From Paenibacillus_F chitinolyticus_A (GTDB lineage: Bacteria; Bacillota; Bacilli; Paenibacillales; NBRC-103111): a stretch of DNA of 64,000 nt. The notes under the pieces are model-generated. The model made no database searches and was not told the DNA's origin. It saw nothing but the letters and a program-made list of their open reading frames with translations. The stretch is taken from positions 1,550,001 through 1,614,000 of the forward strand of contig NZ_CP173427.1 of NCBI RefSeq assembly GCF_045038035.1. The letters run 5' to 3'. Of this stretch, positions 53,198-61,617 are shown one piece after another. A program made the position numbers and the translations under genes. Positions within the stretch are counted from its first letter, which is position 1. Each line of letters begins with the position of its first letter.

Positions 53198-55459
53198 ATG
53201 AACATTACCCAAATTGAAGAAGCTTTGAATATTCCCGAAACATCACTGCGTTGTCAACGTGTGCTGGATGAAGTCCAACCCGTGCTTCGTCAACTTATGG
53301 ACCAGTTCAAAAACAAATATGCGAATGCCGCCCCGGAATTGCTCGATTACCATGTGCACACGTACGAAGCTACGCTTCGTACAACGATGCATGATGCCAG
53401 GAATCCGAAATATGCGGCAAGCAAACAGAATTCTGATATTGGCAAAAAAGCATTTGTTGAATTCATGGACAAAAGCTTCTTTCAATCCGAGTACTCCGCT
53501 TTAATGCTATCGTTAAACGGAGCAGATCGAAAGTTGAAAATTATATTGTCCAGCAATTTCTATCCTTTCTGGGAGGCAGTGCGGACTCAGCGAAACGTAG
53601 ATGAACTTAGCGAGATCCTAGATTCACTTTCGGATCGTGTAAGTATTTATGTTAGCGATAAAGACGAAGTGATGATAAACAAATCAGACTTGATTCCCTA
53701 TGTCCAAAAATGTGCAAATGAGAAGCGGCGTCCATGGATTTATTTTGGGACATTAATTGATTTTGATCAGATCCCGCCAATGGATGAACTAGTTGATGTG
53801 ATATGGGACACTTGGAATTTGCTTGAACCAATAAGAAAATTTATACGTAATGAGGCTGCTAACCATGCACTATCTTTAACGATATTGGAACAGTTCAATT
53901 CTCATGCTGAGGATATCAAGCTCACTCTCCATGGCAAAGAATATGTTGTTAAGTTCGATCAAGTGAATCAAATCAAACCTAACCAACGCCGGCAAAAATT
54001 CGGGATCTATGATAAAGGCCAATTGGTAACGGATGGGATGTTAGAAAACTACTTGCGGGAACCCAATGAAGCGATCGGCGTGTTTGTCAACGGATATGGG
54101 CATCTCTTCTATAATCTTCGCAACTTACATGGAAATGGACTTATTCAGTGGGCGATAACGAAAAGCTTTAAGTTCCGAGGTAAAGATCAATACTCATCTA
54201 GTCATAACAAAGAATATCAAACGAAATCACTTGAAGAATTAGTGAAGCACGGGTTTCAGCTTGATGGGAATTCGTTTATTGTTGGTGCTTGGGATAATGA
54301 GAAGCTGCTGTTTACGGAGCCAATCGAAAATGTGAAGAGCAGGTTGATCACAGCTGCTGCACTATTCGCAGATTGTACAGGAATGATCCATCTTCCCAAA
54401 GATCCACCAGAGCCATTCATTCAGGATCATGAACCTCATGCTGAGGAAGAGGATGAAATGGAAGAGGGTTTTCAGCACGATTTTAACCTGAGCGCCATCT
54501 TATCCAATGTACGCGAGAGTCCCTTCACATATCCGGACGCTATTGTTCGGGATTTCCATTTGAACCTGACGAGCCTGGAAGACAAACATTTTGTCATCCT
54601 GAACGGGATATCCGGTACGGGGAAAACAAGACTTTGCTTGCTCTATGCAAACGCGGTATACGGCAAAACGTACGACGCGATGAATCCGTATTTGAAAGTC
54701 ATTCCGGTTCGGCCGGATTGGACCGATTCTACGTCTTTATTCGGTTATTACAGCGCTTTGGAAAAAAGATATGTTCGGACGCCATTCCTGAACGCCGTGC
54801 TTCAAGCCATCCAGGAAGGAAAACCGATGTTCATTGTGCTGGACGAGATGAATCTGGCCCGCGTCGAATACTATCTGAGTGACTACTTAAGTGCCATTGA
54901 ATCGAGACAGCCGATTCGTCTGCATACGGAAAGCCATATTACAGATGTTCCGCAGGAGCTACATATCCCTCACAACCTCTATGTAATAGGCACGATCAAC
55001 GTGGATGAGACGACGCACAGCATCTCGGATAAAGTGTTGGACAGAGCCTTCGTCATGACATTGTCGGATGTCGATCTGGATCAGTTCTGGGTTCAGGCAG
55101 AGTCCAAGTATAAAACTGCCTTACAGGAGGAATGGGAGCTGCTACAGGAGCTCCATCGTAAATTAAGACGATATGACCTTCATTTCGGGTATAGAACGAT
55201 GAATGAGATGCTCCGTAAACTTTACGCCAATGTTGAGCTTGATCCGGATATCCGGATGGAAAAGAAGGAGGCGGTAGATCGGGTTATCGCTGAGAAAGTA
55301 CTGCCTAAGATTCGCGGAGATGAACGGATTGATTCCCTGCTAAGCGATTTAATAGATTGGACGAGGGCAGTGTTTGGTGACGGTTCGGAGTCGCTTCATC
55401 ATCTTCAGCGTATGAAGGGAGAACTGGATCGATATGGTGCAGCCCAGTTCTGGAGATAG
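53198..55459 (+). CDS. McrB-like AAA+ NTPase
   Basis: A 753-residue protein. The N-terminal ~440 residues form a MrcB/DUF-like sensing region. The AAA+ domain starts near 460, with NGISGTGKTRLC (Walker A), VRPDWTDSTSLFGYY, FIVLDEMNLARVEYYL near 545 (Walker B with the MNLARVE signature of McrB) and IGTINVDETTHSISDKVLDRAF (sensor 1 and arginine finger region). McrB GTPases translocate DNA and recruit the McrC nuclease to modified DNA. The gene overlaps the McrC-like gene by 26 bp. Confidence 0.88.
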   Translation: MNITQIEEALNIPETSLRCQRVLDEVQPVLRQLMDQFKNKYANAAPELLDYHVHTYEATLRTTMHDARNPKYAASKQNSDIGKKAFVEFMDKSFFQSEYSALMLSLNGADRKLKIILSSNFYPFWEAVRTQRNVDELSEILDSLSDRVSIYVSDKDEVMINKSDLIPYVQKCANEKRRPWIYFGTLIDFDQIPPMDELVDVIWDTWNLLEPIRKFIRNEAANHALSLTILEQFNSHAEDIKLTLHGKEYVVKFDQVNQIKPNQRRQKFGIYDKGQLVTDGMLENYLREPNEAIGVFVNGYGHLFYNLRNLHGNGLIQWAITKSFKFRGKDQYSSSHNKEYQTKSLEELVKHGFQLDGNSFIVGAWDNEKLLFTEPIENVKSRLITAAALFADCTGMIHLPKDPPEPFIQDHEPHAEEEDEMEEGFQHDFNLSAILSNVRESPFTYPDAIVRDFHLNLTSLEDKHFVILNGISGTGKTRLCLLYANAVYGKTYDAMNPYLKVIPVRPDWTDSTSLFGYYSALEKRYVRTPFLNAVLQAIQEGKPMFIVLDEMNLARVEYYLSDYLSAIESRQPIRLHTESHITDVPQELHIPHNLYVIGTINVDETTHSISDKVLDRAFVMTLSDVDLDQFWVQAESKYKTALQEEWELLQELHRKLRRYDLHFGYRTMNEMLRKLYANVELDPDIRMEKKEAVDRVIAEKVLPKIRGDERIDSLLSDLIDWTRAVFGDGSESLHHLQRMKGELDRYGAAQFWR

Positions 55460-56927
55460 TCTTGAGTTTTTGTGCCCGGATACGGGGATATGGACTCCCA
55501 TCGAGAAAATGCGTTTCGAAGAGGCCAAAACGTATCGATGGAGAACGACATACCATGCTCCATTCCGATTCCTATTGAATGGTATGCCATTGCCAATGGT
55601 CTCTACGGATTACGGCTGGGAAGGCGAGTGGCCGGCGCCTTTCCAGTCTGGCATGCTGGAATTCACCATCGAGCAGGTAAAGCGTGTAACCGTAGAAACC
55701 TATTTGTATTCGGATAAGCGGAAGTTAACCGAAGACGATTTTGGGCAGATGATTTCGGATATTCTTACAGAAGCCGCGGCTTGTTTTCAGCATTGCGGTG
55801 TACAATCGAAGTTTGATAACAGCGGTTTTATGCGGAAAGGTTCCATGGCCCAGTGGGATTATATCGATCGGACATTTTATCGTTTGCAGCGAACGTTCAA
55901 AGAAATTCAAGCGGAACCACTTCGCAGGCTAAGAACAACGGATCAATGGATTCGCAGAGAAAATGTGAAGCATGTAACGCCGGCTCTGCTCGCTTGGTCG
56001 GAACGTCATTCAGGCTATGGCATGAGTCCGGAGATTCCTGTTCCGGAGCTCATTTGGTCCGGTGTACGGGAAGATACCTTTAACGTATATGAGAATCAAG
56101 TCCTGCTTCGACAGTTGCATGAATTACAGCGTCTTCTGCGTGAATATCAAACCGCAGCTGTTGATGCCATACGATTGAAAGCAGAGCATTATCTTGACCG
56201 TATCCACTATTGGCTTCGGTCTTCCTTTTTGCATCAAATACAGCCGCATGTCGGTCCGATTGTGGTTTCCCAAGCTTTTCGCAAGCATCCGATCTATCGC
56301 AATTGGTTTTCTTGGTTTCATCAGCTTTATCAGTTTAAGGAGTATTCGATCGGCTTCAAAAACTCGATTCCGCTGAAGGATACGTATCATCTTTATGAGA
56401 TTTGGGTTTTCATGCGGATGGTTAAGATTCTCCGGGAAAAGGAAGCATTGCTGGATCCTTCCGAGCTGTTTTCCCTGGAGCAGGACGGTCTGGTATTGAA
56501 TTTGTCTGAGAAGAAAGAGAGTCGAGTTAAACTTGTGGGCGGAGCGACACTTGCGTACCAGCGGTGGTTTACAAGCGCAACCCAGGATTTCGTCACGTAC
56601 ACGCATGGGATGAAGCCGGATATTGTGCTCGAGTCAGAGGGGAAGCTATATATTTTTGACCCCAAATACCGGCTTGACTATAACCTACCGATGGCACTTG
56701 GCGAGATGCATAAATATCGGGATGGAATTGTAAGTAAAGTGGATGGCAGCAGGGTTGTGGAAGAAGTATATATCATCACACCGGCACTTGGGCAAGAAAA
56801 TTCGCACCTATTCGGAGATGCATATCGGAAGCGTTATCGGATGGGAGCTTATTGCTTAAAGCCGGGCGGGATTGGTCAAGAGCTGGAGAACAAATTAGCT
56901 GAAATAATAATGGAAATGGATATATAA
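55434..56927 (+). CDS. McrC-like nuclease subunit (DUF2357, PD-(D/E)XK)
   Basis: A 497-residue protein overlapping the McrB-like gene. The N-terminal half matches DUF2357 (YNVYENQVLLRQLHELQ-like stretch near residue 220, preceded by a helical arm). The C-terminal nuclease has MKPDIVLESEGKLYIFDPKYRL near 393-413, giving the catalytic D...D-x-K. DUF2357/PDDEXK proteins pair with McrB-type NTPases in type IV restriction of modified DNA. It is the last gene of the operon that starts at 45115. Confidence 0.85.
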   Translation: MVQPSSGDSLEFLCPDTGIWTPIEKMRFEEAKTYRWRTTYHAPFRFLLNGMPLPMVSTDYGWEGEWPAPFQSGMLEFTIEQVKRVTVETYLYSDKRKLTEDDFGQMISDILTEAAACFQHCGVQSKFDNSGFMRKGSMAQWDYIDRTFYRLQRTFKEIQAEPLRRLRTTDQWIRRENVKHVTPALLAWSERHSGYGMSPEIPVPELIWSGVREDTFNVYENQVLLRQLHELQRLLREYQTAAVDAIRLKAEHYLDRIHYWLRSSFLHQIQPHVGPIVVSQAFRKHPIYRNWFSWFHQLYQFKEYSIGFKNSIPLKDTYHLYEIWVFMRMVKILREKEALLDPSELFSLEQDGLVLNLSEKKESRVKLVGGATLAYQRWFTSATQDFVTYTHGMKPDIVLESEGKLYIFDPKYRLDYNLPMALGEMHKYRDGIVSKVDGSRVVEEVYIITPALGQENSHLFGDAYRKRYRMGAYCLKPGGIGQELENKLAEIIMEMDI

Positions 56928-56989
56928 CTGGGAGAATGAAATGACCGGGGAAGTGTACGAACTCTTAAGCCCCGAAATTGGATTTGAGT

Positions 56990-57015
56990 CTAGGTTACTT
57001 AACATAGTAAGCTAG
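56990..57015. repeat. inverted repeat before the IS3 fragment
   Basis: CTAGGTTACT (56990-56999) and AGTAAGCTAG (57006-57015) are inverted copies with one mismatch and a 6-base loop. It may be a relic of the IS end or a weak terminator for the McrBC operon; there is no T-run. Confidence 0.35.
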
Positions 57016-57375
57016 ATGAAGAACCAGTGGAGGGGATTTTTTATTCAACGGAGACGATTTACGATCGAGTTCAAACAGCACGTGATTCAAGAAGCGAAAG
57101 AGGTCGGGAATGCTGTGCAAGTAGCGCGCCGACATGACATAAATCCCAAGATGCTGTACCATTGGATAGAGCAATCGGAACACACAGATTGGAAAACAAC
57201 CGATTCTTCGTCTAAAGCGGTTGCGGCTAATACGCCATCGCCTCAGGAATTTCGTTCGCTTGAGGGCGAGAACAAACAACTGAAGGAGCTCTTAGGCGAA
57301 AAAGATCTGGAGGTTGCTGTTCTTCGTGATTTGCTAAAAATGCAGAACCCAGCTTATCGGACAAAATTGAAATAG
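57016..57375 (+). pseudogene. IS3-family transposase OrfA, without OrfB
   Basis: A 119-residue frame matching IS3 OrfA: RRRFTIEFKQHVIQEAKEVGNAVQVARRHDI is the helix-turn-helix and EFRSLEGENKQLKELLGEKDLEVAVLRDLL the leucine-zipper end. After its stop, the -1 frame continues as EIADKWIKL, the usual OrfA-OrfB transition, and then meets a stop within five codons. No DDE integrase (OrfB) follows, so the element is truncated and should not move on its own. Confidence 0.75.
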
Positions 57376-57762
57376 CCGACAAATGGATTAAGCTGCAAAG
57401 CCAGCTTTAACCGGTAGGCACGCCCGGTTAACAGATTGGTATCCTTCAGGCGGTACAGCGGTTCCTTTAGTTCCGCCTTCAGATTCACTTCGTTTTTCAG
57501 TCAGATGTATTTTGTTTTCTTCATTTCGGTCGCTCTTTTTGCTCTTGGATCGACTGCTTTGCCGACAAGGCGGTATAAGCGTAATGCTGTTCATGATGTC
57601 GTTTGTGTATATCCCGGTGATCCGGTACAAGCCTCAATTCGAGAAACTGGGAGCGGTTATTTTCTGCAGCTATTTCCAGATGAAGAAGGAAATATTGTTG
57701 GGTTGAAGGAGCTTATGGAGTTATTAAAAGATTGGTGTAGATGTAACGATCTATCATAACTC
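57376..57762. other. mosaic region with gene debris
   Basis: No intact gene is supported here. On the plus strand the stretch from about 57571 to 57759 reads as a coding-like fragment (GDPVQASIRETGSGYFLQLF, then EEGNIVGLKELMELLKDW) without a proper start; upstream of it the same frame is hydrophobic and unconvincing. On the minus strand a short frame (57388-57630) is low-complexity. I regard this as remnants left by insertion and deletion next to the IS3 fragment. Confidence 0.35.
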
Positions 57763-57859
57763 ATACTGCTGTGTGAGCAACTATAGACTGCAAAAGCTGC
57801 CATCCCAACCTGATAAGCGGTTTTGAAATCGACGGGCATTCGACAGATCGACTTATGCA

Positions 57860-57888
57860 TTGACAGATTAAACGGTAATTCCTATAAT
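57860..57888 (+). promoter_or_regulatory. consensus sigma-A promoter of the dynamin operon
   Basis: TTGACA (57860-57865) and TATAAT (57883-57888) are both perfect and separated by exactly 17 bp. Transcription would start near 57895, leaving a leader of about 200 nt that contains the riboswitch and terminator. Confidence 0.88.
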
Positions 57889-57935
57889 TATTATTAGTAG
57901 ATTGTACCTATTTTGGTAGTGCTAATAGAGGAAAT

Positions 57936-58013
57936 CATGTGCAAACTTGTCGAAAGATGAGGACGCAAAGCTACGGGTCTAAGGTGGTAACTATGATGGC
58001 CGAGCTGCAGCTA
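57936..58013 (+). promoter_or_regulatory. c-di-GMP-I (GEMM) riboswitch
   Basis: The leader contains the diagnostic GEMM-I features in order: GCAAAC (57941-57946), a 6-bp stem capped by a GAAA tetraloop (CTTGTC-GAAA-GATGAG with shared ends, 57946-57961), the core GGACGCAAAG (57961-57970), CTACGGGTCTAA, a second stem, and ATGGCCGAGCTGC (57996-58008), which corresponds to the tetraloop-receptor side. This matches the known class I aptamer layout for cyclic di-GMP. A strong terminator follows 28 nt later, so the switch probably works by transcription termination. Whether the ligand turns the operon on or off cannot be read directly. Confidence 0.88.
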
Positions 58014-58040
58014 TAACGTTGCATATATACAACGAACGCC

Positions 58041-58072
58041 GCCCTTAGAACTTTTTTCTAAGGGCTTCTTTG
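58041..58072 (+). terminator. riboswitch-associated terminator
   Basis: GCCCTTAGAA (58041-58050) and TTCTAAGGGC (58056-58065) form a perfect 10-bp stem with a 5-base loop, followed by TTCTTTG. It stands between the c-di-GMP-I aptamer and the first gene, 27 bp before the start at 58099. Confidence 0.88.
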
Positions 58073-58098
58073 CACCATGGGACGGGATGTGATAGCAA

Positions 58099-58704
58099 AT
58101 GTTTCCGCAGCGCGAAGATGAAAAGGAAACGATGATAGATTATTTGGCGAGTACGGGCGAGTATTTGGCCAAACAAGCGGCATGGCTGGACGAGCTCAAG
58201 CTGCGGCTTTGCTCCGATGCCGAAAATATATTGAATATGATGCTCGAGCACCGTAAAGAGCTGGAAGCTCAAGGAGAGACGAAGCACCAATTGGTTGCAG
58301 AAAAGCTCGATGAGCTGCAAGTTCTGATCGAAGATCGTTTGCTCGAACTAAAGGACAGCATCCTCCGTGAGCTTATACATGTCCGAACTATGGCTTCGGC
58401 TAATCATAGCCAGCTGGAGCAAATCATAAAGTCCAATGCGGCCAGCCTGACAGATAGATTAGATCAAGTATCCTTACAGCAGGAGAAGATGACGGAACGA
58501 AAAATCAGTCTGATGAGCGATCAAATTTACCGGATCGAGCAAAATATGGTGCATACCATGGAGAATGCCAGGAAAGGGATAAATCATTCGCTGGCGGTTG
58601 AATTAAAACGGATGAGCAGATTTGTAGCAGGTACTGCTGCTATTGCGGTTTTGGTTACTGCAGGTTTGTGTTACGCCGTTGTGAAATGGATGGGCGCCTC
58701 ATGA
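58099..58704 (+). CDS. coiled-coil protein with C-terminal membrane anchor
   Basis: A 201-residue protein, the first gene behind the riboswitch. ATG 58099 follows GGGACGGGATGTG. Residues about 15-170 are charged and heptad-like (coiled coil), with repeated LEQ/LDEL patterns. Residues about 176-196 (AGTAAIAVLVTAGLCYAVV) form a single membrane helix, leaving the N-terminus in the cytoplasm as a tail-anchored protein. It is coupled to the next gene by ATGA overlap. It may anchor or organise the dynamin-like GTPases at the membrane; no family is recognised. Confidence 0.65.
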   Translation: MFPQREDEKETMIDYLASTGEYLAKQAAWLDELKLRLCSDAENILNMMLEHRKELEAQGETKHQLVAEKLDELQVLIEDRLLELKDSILRELIHVRTMASANHSQLEQIIKSNAASLTDRLDQVSLQQEKMTERKISLMSDQIYRIEQNMVHTMENARKGINHSLAVELKRMSRFVAGTAAIAVLVTAGLCYAVVKWMGAS

Positions 58705-60521
58705 AATTCTCTTATACGATTCTTTCAACCGGCTCTGTCAGGTTTGTATGCGGAAACAGCGAAGCGGTTGTGCCTCACGCGGTGTTTACTAATATAAACG
58801 ATTCTTTCTTGTTCGGGGCGGAGGCCAAGGCAGCTTCTCGAATATGGCCGAACCGGCCCTGCGGGAGGTTGGATAGCGTATTGCTTGCCGGATTGTCCGG
58901 ACGGCTTCGCAGAAGGGTGATCTCCGAATTCCTTGTCTGGGCGGCGGCTAATACGGCGAACAGCGAGGTGCGGTTTTTCGTGCTGCCGATGACTCTTATT
59001 CGGGAGTACGGCGTGTTGTTCAAGGAGCTGGCCCAGGAAATAGAGCTGAACATTAGGCTGATCACCTACCTGGAGCTGCTGATGCAAGCTAATGATGAGC
59101 ATATCGCCTTGGGCGACGGTGAATTGGGTTTATTTATTTACGAGTCCTACGAGTCAGCGGAGGCTATATTTGTCTCTCACGGGGAGGAAGGACGTCTCAC
59201 TCCTATGAAGGCTTTGTTCTCGCCGTATGTGAAGCATTCAGGACTGTTCGCCCGCATTCTGGAGATGCTTGCGGAGAGGCTGCCGCAGGGGACAAGCAGC
59301 GTGAAGCTGCTCAAAGTATGGTCCAATCGAAGCTGGGACGAAGCGCTGTCACGATTTAAGGCGGAGGTGACAAGCTTTAAGGCTCTGACGGCGGAGCGTC
59401 TGAACCGCTTGAAGGGAAAACTGCCGGAGGAGCGCCTCGATACGCTCTTTCGCCGGCATGATTTATTTGCTCAAGAGTCGGCGGAGCGTCTGAGCGCTCG
59501 GCTGCCGGAGGGGCACCCGCTGGCATCTTTGGTTTATGAAACGATTCGAGCTTATGACACGTTATCGTTCGAGCAGAGGGAGTTTCTTATCATAGGGCTG
59601 CAGCAAGCCGTCGCGAATGCCGCTGAAATCGACGAAAGCTATCGGCAAGGCTTGATGAAGATTTTTTTGCAGAAAAAGGGTGGGAAGCTGAAGGTAGGGG
59701 TGGTTAGTCCATTCTCCTACGGCAAGTCCACGCTATTAAATGCTTTCTTGGGATTTTCGCTGCTGAAGGACGATATTCGGGCTGAGACCGCCAATATTAC
59801 TCACATCACACGGGGTCATCGCTACACCTTAATGCTGGAGCAAAACCAGTCATCTGTCGCGCGGGTATTCGATTCATTGGAACCGATGAGGCAGTTTTTG
59901 CATGAGCATACCAGCGTTCGCGAGCATGGCGACGGTATCGACCGGGTTCATGCCGCTCTCCCGATGAGCGAGCTGAATGAGCATATCGAGTGGGTGGATA
60001 CACCGGGCCTGTTCGGGAGACACGCACATCATGACAAAATCACGGATCAGGTGATCCCTGAGCTCGACCTGATTCTGTTCCTGATCGATCCGAAAAAAGT
60101 TGGACACTCCCATTACGGCGAGAAGATCTATAAGTACAGCCAAGGCAGGGAGAGTCGGTGCCTCTTTGTGATCGGAAAGATGGATTTGTACCCGGATGAT
60201 GCGGAGAAGCTGACCGAAGATTTGCGAGCATCACTTCCCGACAGGCTGCAGAGTGTGCCGATATTTACCGTATCCGGTTATTTGGCGCTGATGGCGAGAC
60301 TGGCTCAGAAGGGCGTTGTCCCGCTGGAGCAGCTGCAAAAGGATCAATACATATATGCACAAATAGGAGAGCAGATCTACTCCGGCCGTACGTTAACGAA
60401 GGAGCATCTGCCCGCAATGCTGGATTTCAGCGGTCTGACCAGGCTGGAACGATACATACGCAGCAAGACAAAACATATGCTGGAACGGAGAAGGCAGGAT
60501 GAACTTAATCATATTCTATGA
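58701..60521 (+). CDS. dynamin-like GTPase with Hsp70/actin-like N-terminal region
   Basis: A 606-residue protein; ATG 58701 overlaps the preceding stop (ATGA). The GTPase domain starts near 333: VSPFSYGKSTLLNAF (G1), the Thr-rich ETANITHITRG (switch I), WVDTPGLFGR near 432 (G3) and VIGKMDLYP near 491 (G4, GKMD instead of NKxD). The N-terminal 240 residues are reminiscent of a degenerate actin/Hsp70 fold: AVVPHAVF...FLFGAEAKAA, then RFFVLPMTLIREYGVLFKEL, and ALGDGELGLFIYE. The fusion is an inference from pattern only. Base composition is more GC-rich than the BREX region. Confidence 0.72.
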   Translation: MKFSYTILSTGSVRFVCGNSEAVVPHAVFTNINDSFLFGAEAKAASRIWPNRPCGRLDSVLLAGLSGRLRRRVISEFLVWAAANTANSEVRFFVLPMTLIREYGVLFKELAQEIELNIRLITYLELLMQANDEHIALGDGELGLFIYESYESAEAIFVSHGEEGRLTPMKALFSPYVKHSGLFARILEMLAERLPQGTSSVKLLKVWSNRSWDEALSRFKAEVTSFKALTAERLNRLKGKLPEERLDTLFRRHDLFAQESAERLSARLPEGHPLASLVYETIRAYDTLSFEQREFLIIGLQQAVANAAEIDESYRQGLMKIFLQKKGGKLKVGVVSPFSYGKSTLLNAFLGFSLLKDDIRAETANITHITRGHRYTLMLEQNQSSVARVFDSLEPMRQFLHEHTSVREHGDGIDRVHAALPMSELNEHIEWVDTPGLFGRHAHHDKITDQVIPELDLILFLIDPKKVGHSHYGEKIYKYSQGRESRCLFVIGKMDLYPDDAEKLTEDLRASLPDRLQSVPIFTVSGYLALMARLAQKGVVPLEQLQKDQYIYAQIGEQIYSGRTLTKEHLPAMLDFSGLTRLERYIRSKTKHMLERRRQDELNHIL

Positions 60522-61617
60522 TACCGTACGTTATCGGGATGAAATACAGCACGTAATCAATGCGCATATGCAGCTGTGGGGGCAATTCTCCTCGGTTCGT
60601 ATATGCGGGCTGGAGGACGAAGTCAATCACTCCGAGGAGTTCGCCTCCATATATCTCCTGAACGCCTCACGAACGCCTAGCGCTCATCTGCTGCGTCACG
60701 TTAAGAGGCAGCATGAGGCCGGGGCCAATCCGGAAAGCATGCTCTTTGTGCTGAACGATTCCGATCGGCTATCGCCCGATGATGCGGAGTCGGTGCAAAG
60801 AGAGCTCTCCGCGGAGCTGGGCAAGCTGTACAACCAGCCGCAATGGATGTGGGCGTCCCTACGGGCGTTTGCGGTATATCGGGACGCACTTCAAGCTGGG
60901 ACCCAGCTCGCGGATACCGGCTTTGCTTTATGGGACGAAGCGCAGCAGGCATTTCTCTCGGCTAGTCAGCTCGTGGAAAGCGGCCAAAAGGAACGGCTTC
61001 TCGGCTATTCCCAGGTTGTCAAGCTGCTCGAGCGGGTGACGCAGCAGTTCCTGCAGGCTCCGGAGGTTACCGCTCGAAGAGCCCCCGGCAAGCACCATGT
61101 GTACGTATGCCGGACGGATACGGGGTGGATTGAACGCATGAACCGCCACTCATCGGACATCGTGTTTCACGAGGTGCGAGAGCCAGACAAGCTTAGCCGG
61201 TACGTCACCAAGGAAGATCATATTCTTATCTACACGAGATATGATGAATGGGATTCCGCCCTGGATGGGTTCACGACGGACTGCCCAAGTCCGGTCTTAT
61301 TAATAGACGGAGGAAACGAGCGCAATGTATGGGAAATGGCGGAGCTCGTACAGGATGCGGCCAAGCGTTTTCCCCAAATTCGAGTGTTTCCGGTAAGCAG
61401 CAGCTATTTGGAATGGATGGACTCGCTGGCGGCGGGGGCCAAAACGGCGGCCGAACTTGCCCGAGACCCCTTTATTGTGATCACGGACAGCTACGGGTTT
61501 CCGCGAAATAAAGCTTACGTCGCCGATTGGAACAAAGCGCTCTTCAGGGAAAGCGGTATCGACGAACTCATTTCTTATATTACGAACGGGAGGCTTGCTC
61601 ATGCTGCAGCAATTTAA
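60499..61617 (+). CDS. hypothetical protein of the dynamin operon
   Basis: A 372-residue protein from ATG 60499, overlapping the GTPase gene by 23 bp. It has alternating strands and helices but no intact P-loop. MLFVLNDSDRLSPDDAES near 75-92 looks like a decayed G4 region, and IFYDTVRYRDEI opens the protein. The second half contains another alpha/beta unit (HVYVCRTDTGWIERM; HILIYTRYDEWDSAL; SPVLLIDGGNERN; FIVITDSYGFP). I do not recognise the family; it may be a degenerate GTPase-like partner of the two neighbouring GTPases. It overlaps the next gene by 17 bp. Confidence 0.6.
   Translation: MNLIIFYDTVRYRDEIQHVINAHMQLWGQFSSVRICGLEDEVNHSEEFASIYLLNASRTPSAHLLRHVKRQHEAGANPESMLFVLNDSDRLSPDDAESVQRELSAELGKLYNQPQWMWASLRAFAVYRDALQAGTQLADTGFALWDEAQQAFLSASQLVESGQKERLLGYSQVVKLLERVTQQFLQAPEVTARRAPGKHHVYVCRTDTGWIERMNRHSSDIVFHEVREPDKLSRYVTKEDHILIYTRYDEWDSALDGFTTDCPSPVLLIDGGNERNVWEMAELVQDAAKRFPQIRVFPVSSSYLEWMDSLAAGAKTAAELARDPFIVITDSYGFPRNKAYVADWNKALFRESGIDELISYITNGRLAHAAAI

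Noticed and set aside
57388..57630. Minus-strand frame of 80 codons after the IS3 fragment
   Set aside because: Low-complexity and charged, no ribosome binding site seen, and located in debris; not supported as a gene.
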